A stretch of DNA of 64,000 nucleotides from Ruegeria intermedia (lineage in GTDB: Bacteria > Pseudomonadota > Alphaproteobacteria > Rhodobacterales > Rhodobacteraceae), in the NCBI RefSeq assembly GCF_900129345.1, contig NZ_FQVK01000002.1, forward strand, positions 186,001-250,000. The letters are read 5' to 3'. The notes under the pieces were generated by a model. That model searched no databases. It had not been told where the DNA came from and saw nothing but the letters and a program-made list of their open reading frames with translations. A program made the position numbers and the translations under genes. The stretch's first letter is position 1. Every line of letters begins with the position of its first letter. Positions 26,665-34,822 of the stretch are shown in pieces.

Positions 26665-26682
26665 ATCCGGTTCGGACCGGAT
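26665..26682. repeat. Short hairpin after prfC
   Basis: ATCCGGT (26665-26671) and ACCGGAT (26676-26682) pair perfectly around TCGG. No T-tract follows, so it is not a typical terminator; it may stabilise the prfC mRNA end. Confidence 0.3.
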
Positions 26683-26724
26683 TGGGCGGTATGCTGCCGT
26701 CGGACACAGCGCGGAGGATGCGGC

Positions 26725-27501
26725 ATGAACAGGCTTCTGGGCACGGTTGGGCGGGCACTGTCGCGGTTCATCGAAAAGCCGCTGAAAGGGTATCAGAGCT
26801 TTTCGACCACCACGCCCGAGCGCCTGCGCCGCACCCTGCGGCCCTGCGACGTGCTGCTGGTCGAGGGCAACAGCCGGGTCGCCTCGGCGATCAAGTATCT
26901 CACCAACTCGACCTGGTCGCATGTGGCCTTCTACGCCGGGGGCGACGACCCCGACACCCAGATGATCGAGGCCGACCTGCAGGAGGGCGTGCGCGCGGTT
27001 CCGGTTTCGCATTTCGCCCATCTCAACACCCGCATCTGCCGCCCCATCGGCCTGACCCCGGAAGACGAGGCGCAGATCATCGCCTTCATGCGCGGCAGCA
27101 TCGGCAAGACCTATGACCTGAAGAACATCTTCGACCTGCTGCGGTATCTGCTGCCGAATCCGCCGGTTCCGGCCCGTTTTCGCCGCAAGATGCTGGAACT
27201 GGGCTCGGGCGACCCGACCCGCGCCATCTGCTCGACCCTGATCGCCGAAGCGTTCCAGAGCGTGCGCTATCCGATCCTGCCGGTCCTGACCGAGGACTGC
27301 GACGCGGGACAGGTCCGCGAGATCCTCAGCATCCGGCACCATTCGCTGTTCGCCCCGCGCGACTTTGACCTGTCGCCCTATTTCCGCATCGTGAAACCGA
27401 CGATCGAATACGGGTTCGACTATCGCACCCTGACCTGGTCGGACCGGCCGCCCGGGCCGGATGCCCTGCCATCCGAACCTGACCGCAGCGCCGCGACATG
27501 A
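26725..27501 (+). CDS. YiiX/YaeF-like permuted papain-fold hydrolase
   Basis: The 258-residue protein fits the permuted NlpC/P60 (YiiX-type) family. Its order is histidine first and cysteine later: H66 lies in NSTWSHVAFYAGG, and C169 in AICSTLIAEAF, about 100 residues apart. VLLVEGNSRVASAIKYLT before the His is the family entry loop. Members are thought to cleave amide or thioester bonds of wall peptides or lipids. ATG 26725 follows GCGGAGG by seven bases. No signal peptide is obvious, so the protein is probably cytoplasmic. It stands alone between prfC and the helicase leader. Confidence 0.75.
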   Translation: MNRLLGTVGRALSRFIEKPLKGYQSFSTTTPERLRRTLRPCDVLLVEGNSRVASAIKYLTNSTWSHVAFYAGGDDPDTQMIEADLQEGVRAVPVSHFAHLNTRICRPIGLTPEDEAQIIAFMRGSIGKTYDLKNIFDLLRYLLPNPPVPARFRRKMLELGSGDPTRAICSTLIAEAFQSVRYPILPVLTEDCDAGQVREILSIRHHSLFAPRDFDLSPYFRIVKPTIEYGFDYRTLTWSDRPPGPDALPSEPDRSAAT

Positions 27502-27803
27502 CACCCCGAGGGCCGCAGCGCCACGCCGGGGAATCGTGTCGATGGAGCGTGGGACATGGCCTGCACATGCGGTTGCCTCCAGGCACGAAACCGCAGAAAC
27601 ACTTGTCAGGAAGTTGCTGAATTGTCGCGTCAAAAGCGCAATCACAGATGACGGCCGCACATGACGGCGACTTCATTTGACCCTGCCACACCTTTTTGTT
27701 ATGTCCGCAACCAAGCCGAAACGCGCATGGTGCGCATGGCCATCCGGGCCCGGCATTTTTCATACGCGCGGGCCAGGTCAGTGTCCGCATGAACCGGACA
27801 TAC
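27502..27803. other. 302-base gap: leader region of the DEAD-box helicase gene
   Basis: This gap holds no gene I can support. Its features are a sigma-70-like promoter at 27677-27704 and, after it, about 90 bases of apparent untranslated leader before the helicase start. Short open frames on both strands here lack ribosome sites and coding bias. Confidence 0.5.
27677..27704 (+). promoter_or_regulatory. Probable promoter of the DEAD-box helicase gene
   Basis: TTGACC (27677-27682) and TTATGT (27699-27704) are 16 bases apart. Transcription from here would give a leader of about 90 bases before the helicase ATG. Confidence 0.4.
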
Positions 27804-29192
27804 ATGACGAAATTCACCGATCTGAACCTGAACCCCAAGGTCCTCAAAGCTATTGAGGAAGCCGGCTACGAAACCCCGACCCCGATCCAGGAAGGCGCCA
27901 TCCCACCGGCGCTGGAAGGGCGAGACGTTCTGGGCATCGCCCAGACCGGCACCGGCAAGACCGCCAGCTTTACCCTGCCGATGATCACCCTGCTGGCGCG
28001 CGGTCGCGCCCGGGCGCGGATGCCGCGGTCGCTGGTGCTGTGCCCGACGCGGGAACTGGCGGCGCAGGTGGCCGAAAACTTCGACACCTACACCAAGCAT
28101 CTGAAGCTGACCAAGGCGCTGCTGATCGGCGGCGTCAGCTTCAAGGAACAAGAGGCCCTGATCGACCGCGGCGTGGACGTTCTGATCGCCACGCCCGGCC
28201 GTCTGCTGGACCATTTCGAACGTGGCAAGCTGCTGCTGACCGGCGTGCAGATCATGGTCGTGGACGAGGCCGACCGGATGCTGGACATGGGGTTCATTCC
28301 CGATATCGAACGCATCTTCTCGCTGACGCCCTTTACCCGGCAGACGCTGTTTTTCTCGGCCACCATGGCGCCCGAGATCGAGCGGATCACCGACACGTTC
28401 CTGTCCGCCCCGGCCCGGATCGAAGTGGCGCGTCAGGCCACCGCGTCCGAGACCATCGAACAGGGGGTCGTGATGGTCAAAGGCCGCCGCCGTGACCGCG
28501 AGGGCAGCACCAAGCGCAAGGTCCTGCGGGCACTGATCGATGCCGAAGGTGACAAATGCACCAACGCCATCATCTTCTGCAACCGCAAGACCGATGTGGA
28601 CATCACCGCGAAATCGCTCAAGAAATACGGCTACAACGCCGCGCCGATCCACGGCGATCTGGACCAGTCGCAGCGGATGAAGACGCTGGACGGGTTCCGC
28701 GACGGCTCGGTACGTTTGCTGGTGGCGTCTGACGTCGCCGCGCGCGGGCTCGACATTCCGTCGGTCAGCCATGTGTTCAACTTCGACGTGCCCAGCCACC
28801 CCGAGGACTATGTGCACCGCATCGGCCGCACCGGCCGCGCCGGGCGCGAAGGCAAGGCGATCACGATCTGCTCGGCCCGCGATGAAAAGGCGCTGGATGC
28901 GATCGAGAAGCTGATCCAGAAGGAAATCCCGCGTCTGGACAACCCGGTTCAGGCCGAACCGGCCGAGGCCGAGGACAAAAAGCCCGAAAAGAAATCGCGC
29001 GCCTCGACCCGCAAGGACGAGGGCAAGAAGGACAAGCCCGCCAAGGACGCCGCGTCGACCGACAAACCTGCCAAGGAAAAACGTGGCAGGGGCCGTGGAC
29101 GCCGCGACGAGGGCGGTCCGGCCGTCGTCGGCATGGGCGATCACCTGCCCAGCTTCATCGCACTCAGCTTTGACGAACGCCGCGCGGGCTGA
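27804..29192 (+). CDS. DEAD-box ATP-dependent RNA helicase
   Basis: The 462-residue RNA helicase carries the full motif set: Q motif (TPTPIQEGAIPPAL), motif I AQTGTGKT, Ia PTRELAAQ, II VDEADRMLD (D-E-A-D), III SAT and VI HRIGRTGRAGR. The tail (about residues 385-440) is Lys/Glu/Ala-rich with many charged repeats and then RGRGRRDEGG, a basic RNA-binding extension of the RhlE type. ATG 27804 gives the family N-terminus FTDLNLNPKVL; ATG 27789 five codons earlier is also open, and neither has a strong ribosome site. A terminator follows. Confidence 0.94.
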   Translation: MTKFTDLNLNPKVLKAIEEAGYETPTPIQEGAIPPALEGRDVLGIAQTGTGKTASFTLPMITLLARGRARARMPRSLVLCPTRELAAQVAENFDTYTKHLKLTKALLIGGVSFKEQEALIDRGVDVLIATPGRLLDHFERGKLLLTGVQIMVVDEADRMLDMGFIPDIERIFSLTPFTRQTLFFSATMAPEIERITDTFLSAPARIEVARQATASETIEQGVVMVKGRRRDREGSTKRKVLRALIDAEGDKCTNAIIFCNRKTDVDITAKSLKKYGYNAAPIHGDLDQSQRMKTLDGFRDGSVRLLVASDVAARGLDIPSVSHVFNFDVPSHPEDYVHRIGRTGRAGREGKAITICSARDEKALDAIEKLIQKEIPRLDNPVQAEPAEAEDKKPEKKSRASTRKDEGKKDKPAKDAASTDKPAKEKRGRGRGRRDEGGPAVVGMGDHLPSFIALSFDERRAG

Positions 29193-29216
29193 CCCGCCGG
29201 CACAGTAAAAGATCAG

Positions 29217-29246
29217 AAGGCGCACGGTCCTCTGCGCGCCTTTTTT
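29217..29246 (+). terminator. Rho-independent terminator after the DEAD-box helicase gene
   Basis: A 7-bp stem (29217-29223 with 29236-29242) with a 12-base loop runs into six T residues, 24 bases after the helicase stop and just before the convergent transporter gene. Confidence 0.8.
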
Positions 29247-29251
29247 GCGTC

Positions 29252-30154
29252 TTAGATCGCGGCGACAAGGATCAGGATCGACAGCCCCAGCAGGACCATC
29301 CCCGCAATCTCGCGCCGTGTCACCGTCTCGCGGAAGACCAGGACCGAGGCCATGAGGCTGAAAATCAGCTCAACCTGCCCCAGCGCCTTGACGTAGGCCG
29401 CGTTCTGCAGGCTGAAGGCCCAGAACCAGCAGAACGACCCGCCCAGACTGGTCAGCCCGACGAAGATACCGGTGCGCCGCGTGTCCCACACCGCGCGCAG
29501 CTCGGCCCGGTCACGCCAAACCAGCCACAGCGCCATCGACAGGAACTGGATCGAGACCACGACCGCCAGCGTCACCAGCGCCCGGAACCAGGCCTCGCCA
29601 TCGCCCAGTTGCAGTGACGCGCCACGGTAACTGACCGCGGAAAAGGCGAACAAGACGCCCGATCCCAGCCCCAGTTGCGAGGCGCGGTTGGTCAGGTGAC
29701 GCCACCACGCCCCACTGCCGCCCGGCGTCTTCGACAACAGCAGGACCGCCAGCAGCCCCAGCAGGATGGCCGCGAACGCACCGGTTGAAACCCGGTCGCC
29801 CAGCACGACGAAGCCGACGATTGCGGTCTGGATCACCTCGGTTTTCTTGAAGGTGATGCCGACGGCAAAGTTGCGCTGCTTGAACAGCGCCACGACGCAG
29901 ATCGTGGCAAGGATCTGGGACAGCCCACCGATGGCAGCATAGAGCCAGAACAGAGGCGGCAGCGTCGGCAGCGGCAGACCGCTGAGACGCATCGCCCCCA
30001 CCAACCCCAACAAAACCAGAGGCACCGAGTAGGCAAAGCGCGCAAAGGTCGCGCCGGTCGCCGACAGCTTCACGCTGCTCAGCGATTTCTGCAGCATGAA
30101 GCGCACCGTCTGAAAGGTGGCGGCGGCCAAGGTCACGGGAATCCACAAACTCAT
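29252..30154 (-). CDS. DMT-superfamily (EamA-like) transporter
   Basis: A 300-residue protein with about ten hydrophobic helices in two repeats, the layout of drug/metabolite transporters. The VGFVVLGDRVSTGAFAAILLGLLAVLL region ends the first half, and LGQVELIFSLMASVLVFRETVTRREIAG ends the second with the conserved glutamate (shown in outline). Substrate unknown. It lies 21 bases downstream of the desaturase stop on the same strand, so it may be co-transcribed with it. Confidence 0.82.
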   Translation of the reverse strand: MSLWIPVTLAAATFQTVRFMLQKSLSSVKLSATGATFARFAYSVPLVLLGLVGAMRLSGLPLPTLPPLFWLYAAIGGLSQILATICVVALFKQRNFAVGITFKKTEVIQTAIVGFVVLGDRVSTGAFAAILLGLLAVLLLSKTPGGSGAWWRHLTNRASQLGLGSGVLFAFSAVSYRGASLQLGDGEAWFRALVTLAVVVSIQFLSMALWLVWRDRAELRAVWDTRRTGIFVGLTSLGGSFCWFWAFSLQNAAYVKALGQVELIFSLMASVLVFRETVTRREIAGMVLLGLSILILVAAI

Positions 30155-30175
30155 GGCTTCCCTTCTGTCGTCAAA

Positions 30176-31078
30176 TCAGGGTTTTGGCCAGAGCGGATGC
30201 GCCACCGGATCCTTGGCGCGCCAGAAATACTGCCGGAAGACCTGCCCGTACGAGCGATAGACATAGGCCTCGTTGCACGCCAAATAGCGTTCTTTCCCAC
30301 GGCGGTAGAGCGCGGGCAACCGATACCATGGCGCCGCCGGGTTCATGTGATGAACGACGTGCAGGTTGTTGTTCAGAAACAGAAACGCAAGCGGTCCGCG
30401 GTCTTCGACGATCACCGTGCGGGCGCGCGACTTTTCATGCGCGCGGTGTTCCAGAAAGGTGCGGATCTTGACCAGCGCCAGTCCCAGATAAGCCGAAGGG
30501 AAAAAGGCCCAGACCGGCATCGCTGATTGCGCCACGATCCACAGAACCACCGCCACGCCCGGCAGATGCAAGGCCCAGGCCAGCCAAATGTCACGTTCCC
30601 CACGCACTGCGCCGCGCCAGTCGTCGCGCAGAAAGGCCAGCTGGCCGATGATCGGACCCAACACCATGCGCCCCAACAGCGTGTTGTTCGCCTGATAGAC
30701 CCACCGCTGCCACCGCGGCAGCCTGACCCAGACCGCCGGGTCCAGATAGTTGGACTCCGGATCGTCATAGGGGTCGGTCAGGTTGGCATCCTGATGGTGC
30801 GCCAGATGCAGATCGCGGAAGCGGTTGTAGGGGATGAACAGGGTCAGCGGCAGCGCCATCAGCGCTTCGTTCAGCCACTTAGCGCGGAACGGGTGGCCGT
30901 GCAGCGCTTCATGCGTCAGCGAAGAATGCAGCGCCGCGACGACACCCATCATCGGCACCGCCAGCCACAGCGACCACGCCGCAACGCCGAAAATCGCAAT
31001 CAGCCAAAGGGCATAGCAGGCTACGATCAGGGCAAAGGTCGGCCATTCGGGGGATTTGGGGGTGGTCGCCTCAGCCAT
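30176..31078 (-). CDS. Membrane fatty acid desaturase
   Basis: The 300-residue membrane di-iron enzyme has the three histidine boxes of the family: HEALHG (about residue 57), HLAHHQ (about 92) and HVVHH (about 234). Hydrophobic segments flank the boxes. Such enzymes introduce double bonds, or oxygenate, acyl chains or carotenoid-like substrates using oxygen; the exact substrate is unknown. Its start overlaps the DUF2061 gene by eight bases. A divergent XRE regulator lies beyond that gene and may control both. Confidence 0.87.
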   Translation of the reverse strand: MAEATTPKSPEWPTFALIVACYALWLIAIFGVAAWSLWLAVPMMGVVAALHSSLTHEALHGHPFRAKWLNEALMALPLTLFIPYNRFRDLHLAHHQDANLTDPYDDPESNYLDPAVWVRLPRWQRWVYQANNTLLGRMVLGPIIGQLAFLRDDWRGAVRGERDIWLAWALHLPGVAVVLWIVAQSAMPVWAFFPSAYLGLALVKIRTFLEHRAHEKSRARTVIVEDRGPLAFLFLNNNLHVVHHMNPAAPWYRLPALYRRGKERYLACNEAYVYRSYGQVFRQYFWRAKDPVAHPLWPKP

Positions 31079-31274
31079 GCCGCCCCCAGGAAATTCCGGC
31101 CCAGATGCGTTCGTAAATCACGTAGAGCGTCAGCCCGATGGCCGTGTTCACCACCGCCAATACGCCTCCGACGGCGGCCGAGCCGGTGGCGATCAGCCCC
31201 ACAACGGTCATGACCGCAAGGCCCATCGCATTCCAAATGATTGCCTTCACGACAGATCTTCGCCGCGTTTCCAT
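31071..31274 (-). CDS. DUF2061 small membrane protein
   Basis: The 67-residue protein begins METRRRSVVKAIIWNAMGL and has two hydrophobic helices with a YVIYERIW motif near the end, the pattern of DUF2061. ATG 31274 is preceded by GGGGACCGGA; eleven further codons are open upstream. It overlaps the desaturase gene, so the two are probably co-translated. Function unknown. Confidence 0.78.
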   Translation of the reverse strand: METRRRSVVKAIIWNAMGLAVMTVVGLIATGSAAVGGVLAVVNTAIGLTLYVIYERIWAGISWGRHG

Positions 31275-31348
31275 TCCGGTCCCCAGTCTTTTTTGCTTTT
31301 CAAACAAGCGTTACCTGCCGCCGGCCTTGTCGAGAATTCCGAATATGA

Positions 31349-31384
31349 TTAACAAATCTCAGCGACCGTGATATTTATCATCAC
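31349..31384 (+). promoter_or_regulatory. Promoter with embedded palindrome, apparently giving a leaderless mRNA
   Basis: TTAACA (31349-31354) and TATTTA (31372-31377) are 17 bases apart. Only seven bases separate the -10 from the ATG at 31385, so transcription would start at the start codon itself. TGATATTTATCA (31369-31380) is a palindrome over the -10; read as GTGAT-ATTT-ATCAT it also matches 8 of 10 bases of the FNR-type TTGAT-N4-ATCAA site. Confidence 0.45.
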
Positions 31385-32251
31385 ATGCAGGAAAATTTCG
31401 ACAAACGAGACCGCGCCGCGCAGTTCCGCCTGCGCCTGGCCCGCGCGATGGACCAGCGGAAGATGAGCCAAAGCGCACTGGCGCGCACCATCGGGGTCGA
31501 TCGCTCGACCGTGTCCCAGTTGCTGACCGATACGGGCGCACGCCTGCCCAATGCCCATGTGGTGGGCAGCTGCGCCTCGGCTCTGGGGGTGTCGGCGGAT
31601 TGGCTGCTCAGCCTCTCGGACCGACCCGAGAGCGCGGCCGAGCTGCTGGCCAGTTCGCTGACCATGACCGAGGCCCCCCGCGCGCTGGTCGACGAACGCA
31701 TCTTTGAATGGCACCAGCAGGCCGCGGGCTACAAAATCCGCTATGTTCCGGCCACGCTGCCCGACATGCTGAAAACCCGCGCCGTGCTGGAATGGGAATA
31801 CGCGCCGCATCTGGGCCGAACCGCCGACCAGGCCATCGGCGCCTCCGAGGACCGACTGACCTGGATGCGCGGCGCCCAGTCTGACTACGAAATCGCCATG
31901 CCGCTGTACGAGATTCACAGCTTTGCCCATGGCACTGGCTATTATGACGGGCTGCCCCTGCAGGTGCGGCTGGACCAGATCGACCACATGCTGGAGCTGT
32001 GCGAACAGCTGTATCCGCGCATGCGCATCTACCTGTTCGATGCCAAGCGGCTCTATTCCGCGCCGGTCACCATCTTTGGTCCGCTGCTCTGCGTGTTCTA
32101 TGCCGGCAGCCATTACATGGCCTTTCGCGATCGGGACCGGATCGAGGTTTTTACGCGCCATTTCGATAGCTTGGTCCGCGAAGCTGATCTGACCGCCCGG
32201 CATTTTCCGACCCACCTGCGCCAACTGCGCGCGGCCATTTCGGCAGGGTGA
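31385..32251 (+). CDS. XRE-family transcriptional regulator
   Basis: The 288-residue protein has an N-terminal helix-turn-helix (about residues 12-72): MSQSALARTIGVDRSTVSQLL, with LPNAHVVGSCASALGVSADWLL after it (given in outline). The rest, about 200 residues, is a conserved ligand- or partner-binding part I do not recognise. There is no ribosome binding site before ATG 31385, in line with a leaderless transcript. It is divergent from the DUF2061-desaturase genes, with a palindrome in the shared 110-base gap. Confidence 0.87.
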   Translation: MQENFDKRDRAAQFRLRLARAMDQRKMSQSALARTIGVDRSTVSQLLTDTGARLPNAHVVGSCASALGVSADWLLSLSDRPESAAELLASSLTMTEAPRALVDERIFEWHQQAAGYKIRYVPATLPDMLKTRAVLEWEYAPHLGRTADQAIGASEDRLTWMRGAQSDYEIAMPLYEIHSFAHGTGYYDGLPLQVRLDQIDHMLELCEQLYPRMRIYLFDAKRLYSAPVTIFGPLLCVFYAGSHYMAFRDRDRIEVFTRHFDSLVREADLTARHFPTHLRQLRAAISAG

Positions 32252-32341
32252 CGCCAGTCCACGGGTGCAATTTCCCGACCGATCGCCTATATTGAGGTGC
32301 GCGAAAATCCGAACGATCCGACCCAAAGGAGGATATCAGGA

Positions 32342-32524
32342 ATGGACGCTCTCAAAACTGCTCAATACGCGCGCGCGCTCTACTCGGCGCATGGCGACAA
32401 GGCCGAGGCGGAAGCTGCCCAGAAAGCCCGCGAATTCGAAGCCGCCGGAAACGTGGAAGAGGCACAGAACTGGCAGGCCGTTCGCGCCTCGATCCGCCAG
32501 ATGCGCGGCCCCAACCAAGGCTAA
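32342..32524 (+). CDS. Small conserved helical protein, function unknown
   Basis: A 60-residue soluble protein (MDALKTAQYARALY at the start, QMRGPNQG at the end), Ala/Glu-rich and probably two helices. ATG 32342 is well supported by AAAGGAGG ten bases upstream, one of the strongest ribosome sites in the window, which implies good expression. Its stop overlaps the convergent SDR stop by four bases. I do not know a function. Confidence 0.72.
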   Translation: MDALKTAQYARALYSAHGDKAEAEAAQKAREFEAAGNVEEAQNWQAVRASIRQMRGPNQG

Positions 32525-33282
32525 AGCTTTGGGTCGGGGTTCACGGTGTGCCCATCGACGGCGATGACCTGCCCCGACACCAGCCGCGCCGCATCCGAGG
32601 CCAGGAACACCGCCATGGCGGCAATGTCATGCGCTTCGACGAAGCGGCCCATCGAAGTACCCGCCGCATAGCCCCGATAGACCTGGTCGCGGGTCATGCC
32701 CTTGGCGGCCGCTTCTCGTTGCAGCACGCCCTCCATCCGCGGGCCCTCCACCGCGCCGGGGCAGATGACGTTGCAGCGCACGCCGTGCGGCCCCAGCTCC
32801 ATCGCCAGGGTCTTGCCCAGCCCGATCACCGCCCACTTCGCCGCCGCATAGGGCGCACGGTTGGGATAGCCGTATTGCCCGGCGGTCGAGGATGTGATCA
32901 ACACCACGCCGCGCCCCTGCCGTTTGAGCATCGGGGCCGCGTATTTCGCGCACAGAAACGCCCCATCCAGATTGACGGAAATACATTTCTGCCAATCGCT
33001 TAGCGCCACATCTTCGACCAATGCGGTCGGCCCTGCGACACCCGCATTTGCGCACAGAACATCCAAACCGGCCCACTGCGCCGTGATCTCGTCGAACAGG
33101 GCTGCGACGGCGGCCTCATCAGATACATCGACCTGCGATCGCCCCCAGTGATCCGGGCAGGCCCGTGACGCCTCGGCGTCCACATCCGCCACCCAGACCT
33201 GCGCGCCGGCGGCGTCGAATGCCTCGGCCATCGCGCGCCCCACGCCCGAGGCCCCGGCGGTGATCAGAACCCGCCCCGTCAT
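32521..33282 (-). CDS. SDR family oxidoreductase (carnitine cluster)
   Basis: The 253-residue protein is a classical SDR: AGASGVGRAMAEAF at residues 9-22, CANAG, Ser in ITSSTAGQYG, and catalytic YAAAK. The tail SGQVIAVDGHTVNPDPKL is typical. Its start overlaps the stop of the carnitine dehydrogenase fusion (ATGA), placing it in the carnitine operon; its role there is not evident, since the oxidation of carnitine is done by the neighbouring gene. Confidence 0.87.
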   Translation of the reverse strand: MTGRVLITAGASGVGRAMAEAFDAAGAQVWVADVDAEASRACPDHWGRSQVDVSDEAAVAALFDEITAQWAGLDVLCANAGVAGPTALVEDVALSDWQKCISVNLDGAFLCAKYAAPMLKRQGRGVVLITSSTAGQYGYPNRAPYAAAKWAVIGLGKTLAMELGPHGVRCNVICPGAVEGPRMEGVLQREAAAKGMTRDQVYRGYAAGTSMGRFVEAHDIAAMAVFLASDAARLVSGQVIAVDGHTVNPDPKL

Positions 33283-34742
33283 GCCGGTTTGCGGATGGCC
33301 GCCCCTGCGCCCTCGGGATAGGGCAACCCGGCCTGCGCTTCGGCGATGCGAGACATCGCGGCTTCGATCTGCGGCGACGGCGCACAGGGCCGACGGGTTT
33401 CAAGGCTGACATGCAGCAGAAAGCTCTCACCCGTGGCCAGCAGTCTGTCGCCCTTGTACATGCTGTGGAACAGGTGCAGCTTCTTGCCCTGCCCCAACAG
33501 CATCTGCGTGCGCACCTCGATTTTCGCCCCTGCATGGGCCTCGTCCAGATACCGGATGTGATTTTCAGCCGTGAAATAGCTGCCGCCCGACGCGATGTAG
33601 TCGGCATCGCAGCCGATGATCTCCATGAAACGGTCGGTCGCTGCGGCAAAGGCCTCGAGATACCGCGCCTCGTTCATGTGGCCGTTGTAGTCGGTCCAGT
33701 CCAGCGGCACCGCGCGGGCCAGCGTCAGGATCGGCTGGCTCAGATCCGCCTGATCCAGCGTCGGCAGGGCACCCGGCTTCAGCAGCGCGTCATGCTGGTT
33801 CAGCACCGCCCCCGCGCCCCAGTTGCGCGCCTTCAAGGCCCGCATCATGCCCACCAGATTGTTGTCGCGAATCCGCTCCAACTCGCGGATCGAGTGCATC
33901 CCCGACTGCGCGTCCGACTGCTCGGCGATCATGTCGACCAAATCGTCGGTGAACTCGGGCACATCCATCAGCTTGGTCCAGGGCCATTTCAGCGCCGGGC
34001 CGAACTGGGCCATGAAATGCCGCATCCCAGCCTCGCCCCCGGCCACGCGATAGGTCTCGAACAGGCCCATCTGCGCCCAGCGGATGCCAAAGCCCATGCG
34101 GATTGCCTCGTCCACTTCCTCGGTCGTGGCTACGCCGTCCTTGACCAGCCACAGCGCCTCGCGCCAGACGGCCTCGAGGAACCGGTCGGCGATATGCGCG
34201 TCGATCTCCATGCGGACCTGCAGCGGGAAAAAACCGACCGAGCGCAACACATCCTTGGCCTGCGCGACCAGTTCGGGCGGATTGGCGGCCGAAGGCACCA
34301 GCTCGACCAGCGGCAGAAGGTAGACTGGGTTGAACGGGTGCGTCACCACGATCTGTTCGGGCCGCAGCGCACCTTCCTGCAGTTCGGAGGGTTTGAACCC
34401 GCTGGTCGACGACCCGATGATCGCCCCCGGATCACAGGCCTCCTGCAACCCCTTGTAAACCGTCAGCTTCAGATCCAGCCGCTCGGGCACGCTCTCCTGT
34501 ATCCACGTTGCCCCCTGCACCGCGTCGGCCATGTCGGCATGAAAGCTCAACGCGCCTTCGGGCGGCAGGGGCACATCGCTTAGCCCGGGCAGCGACCGCC
34601 GCGCGTTGTCCAGGACCTCGCCGATCTTTCGCTCGGCCTCGGGGTCCGGGTCGAACACCCGCACGTCCCAGCCATTCAGCAGAAACCGCGCGGCCCATCC
34701 GCCGCCGATCACGCCGCCACCGATGATCGCTGCCGTCTTCAT
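33279..34742 (-). CDS. lcdH: Carnitine 3-dehydrogenase fused to betainyl-CoA thioesterase
   Basis: A 487-residue two-domain enzyme. Residues 1 to about 320 form a 3-hydroxyacyl-CoA dehydrogenase-like domain (AIIGGGVIGGGWAARFLLNG for NAD, STSGFKPSEL and THPFNPVYLLPLVE at the active site) that oxidises L-carnitine to 3-dehydrocarnitine. From about 345 to 465 is a hotdog thioesterase with DWTDYNGHMNEARYLEAF. This fusion is known: the second domain hydrolyses betainyl-CoA to glycine betaine. ATG 34742 is set by GGCGAAGGAGAGAAG. Together with the BKACE gene upstream, one operon covers carnitine to betaine. Confidence 0.92.
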   Translation of the reverse strand: MKTAAIIGGGVIGGGWAARFLLNGWDVRVFDPDPEAERKIGEVLDNARRSLPGLSDVPLPPEGALSFHADMADAVQGATWIQESVPERLDLKLTVYKGLQEACDPGAIIGSSTSGFKPSELQEGALRPEQIVVTHPFNPVYLLPLVELVPSAANPPELVAQAKDVLRSVGFFPLQVRMEIDAHIADRFLEAVWREALWLVKDGVATTEEVDEAIRMGFGIRWAQMGLFETYRVAGGEAGMRHFMAQFGPALKWPWTKLMDVPEFTDDLVDMIAEQSDAQSGMHSIRELERIRDNNLVGMMRALKARNWGAGAVLNQHDALLKPGALPTLDQADLSQPILTLARAVPLDWTDYNGHMNEARYLEAFAAATDRFMEIIGCDADYIASGGSYFTAENHIRYLDEAHAGAKIEVRTQMLLGQGKKLHLFHSMYKGDRLLATGESFLLHVSLETRRPCAPSPQIEAAMSRIAEAQAGLPYPEGAGAAIRKPA

Positions 34743-34822
34743 CTTCTCTCCTTCGCCCCGAACGTCCGCGCCGCACCGGGGGCCATCGTTGTTCGACAGA
34801 TTTTGCGAGGGTCGCCCTGCCG

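Noticed and set aside
24762..26771. Long minus-strand open frame opposite prfC
   Set aside because: Antisense shadow of a highly conserved GTPase gene; its protein has no recognisable domain.
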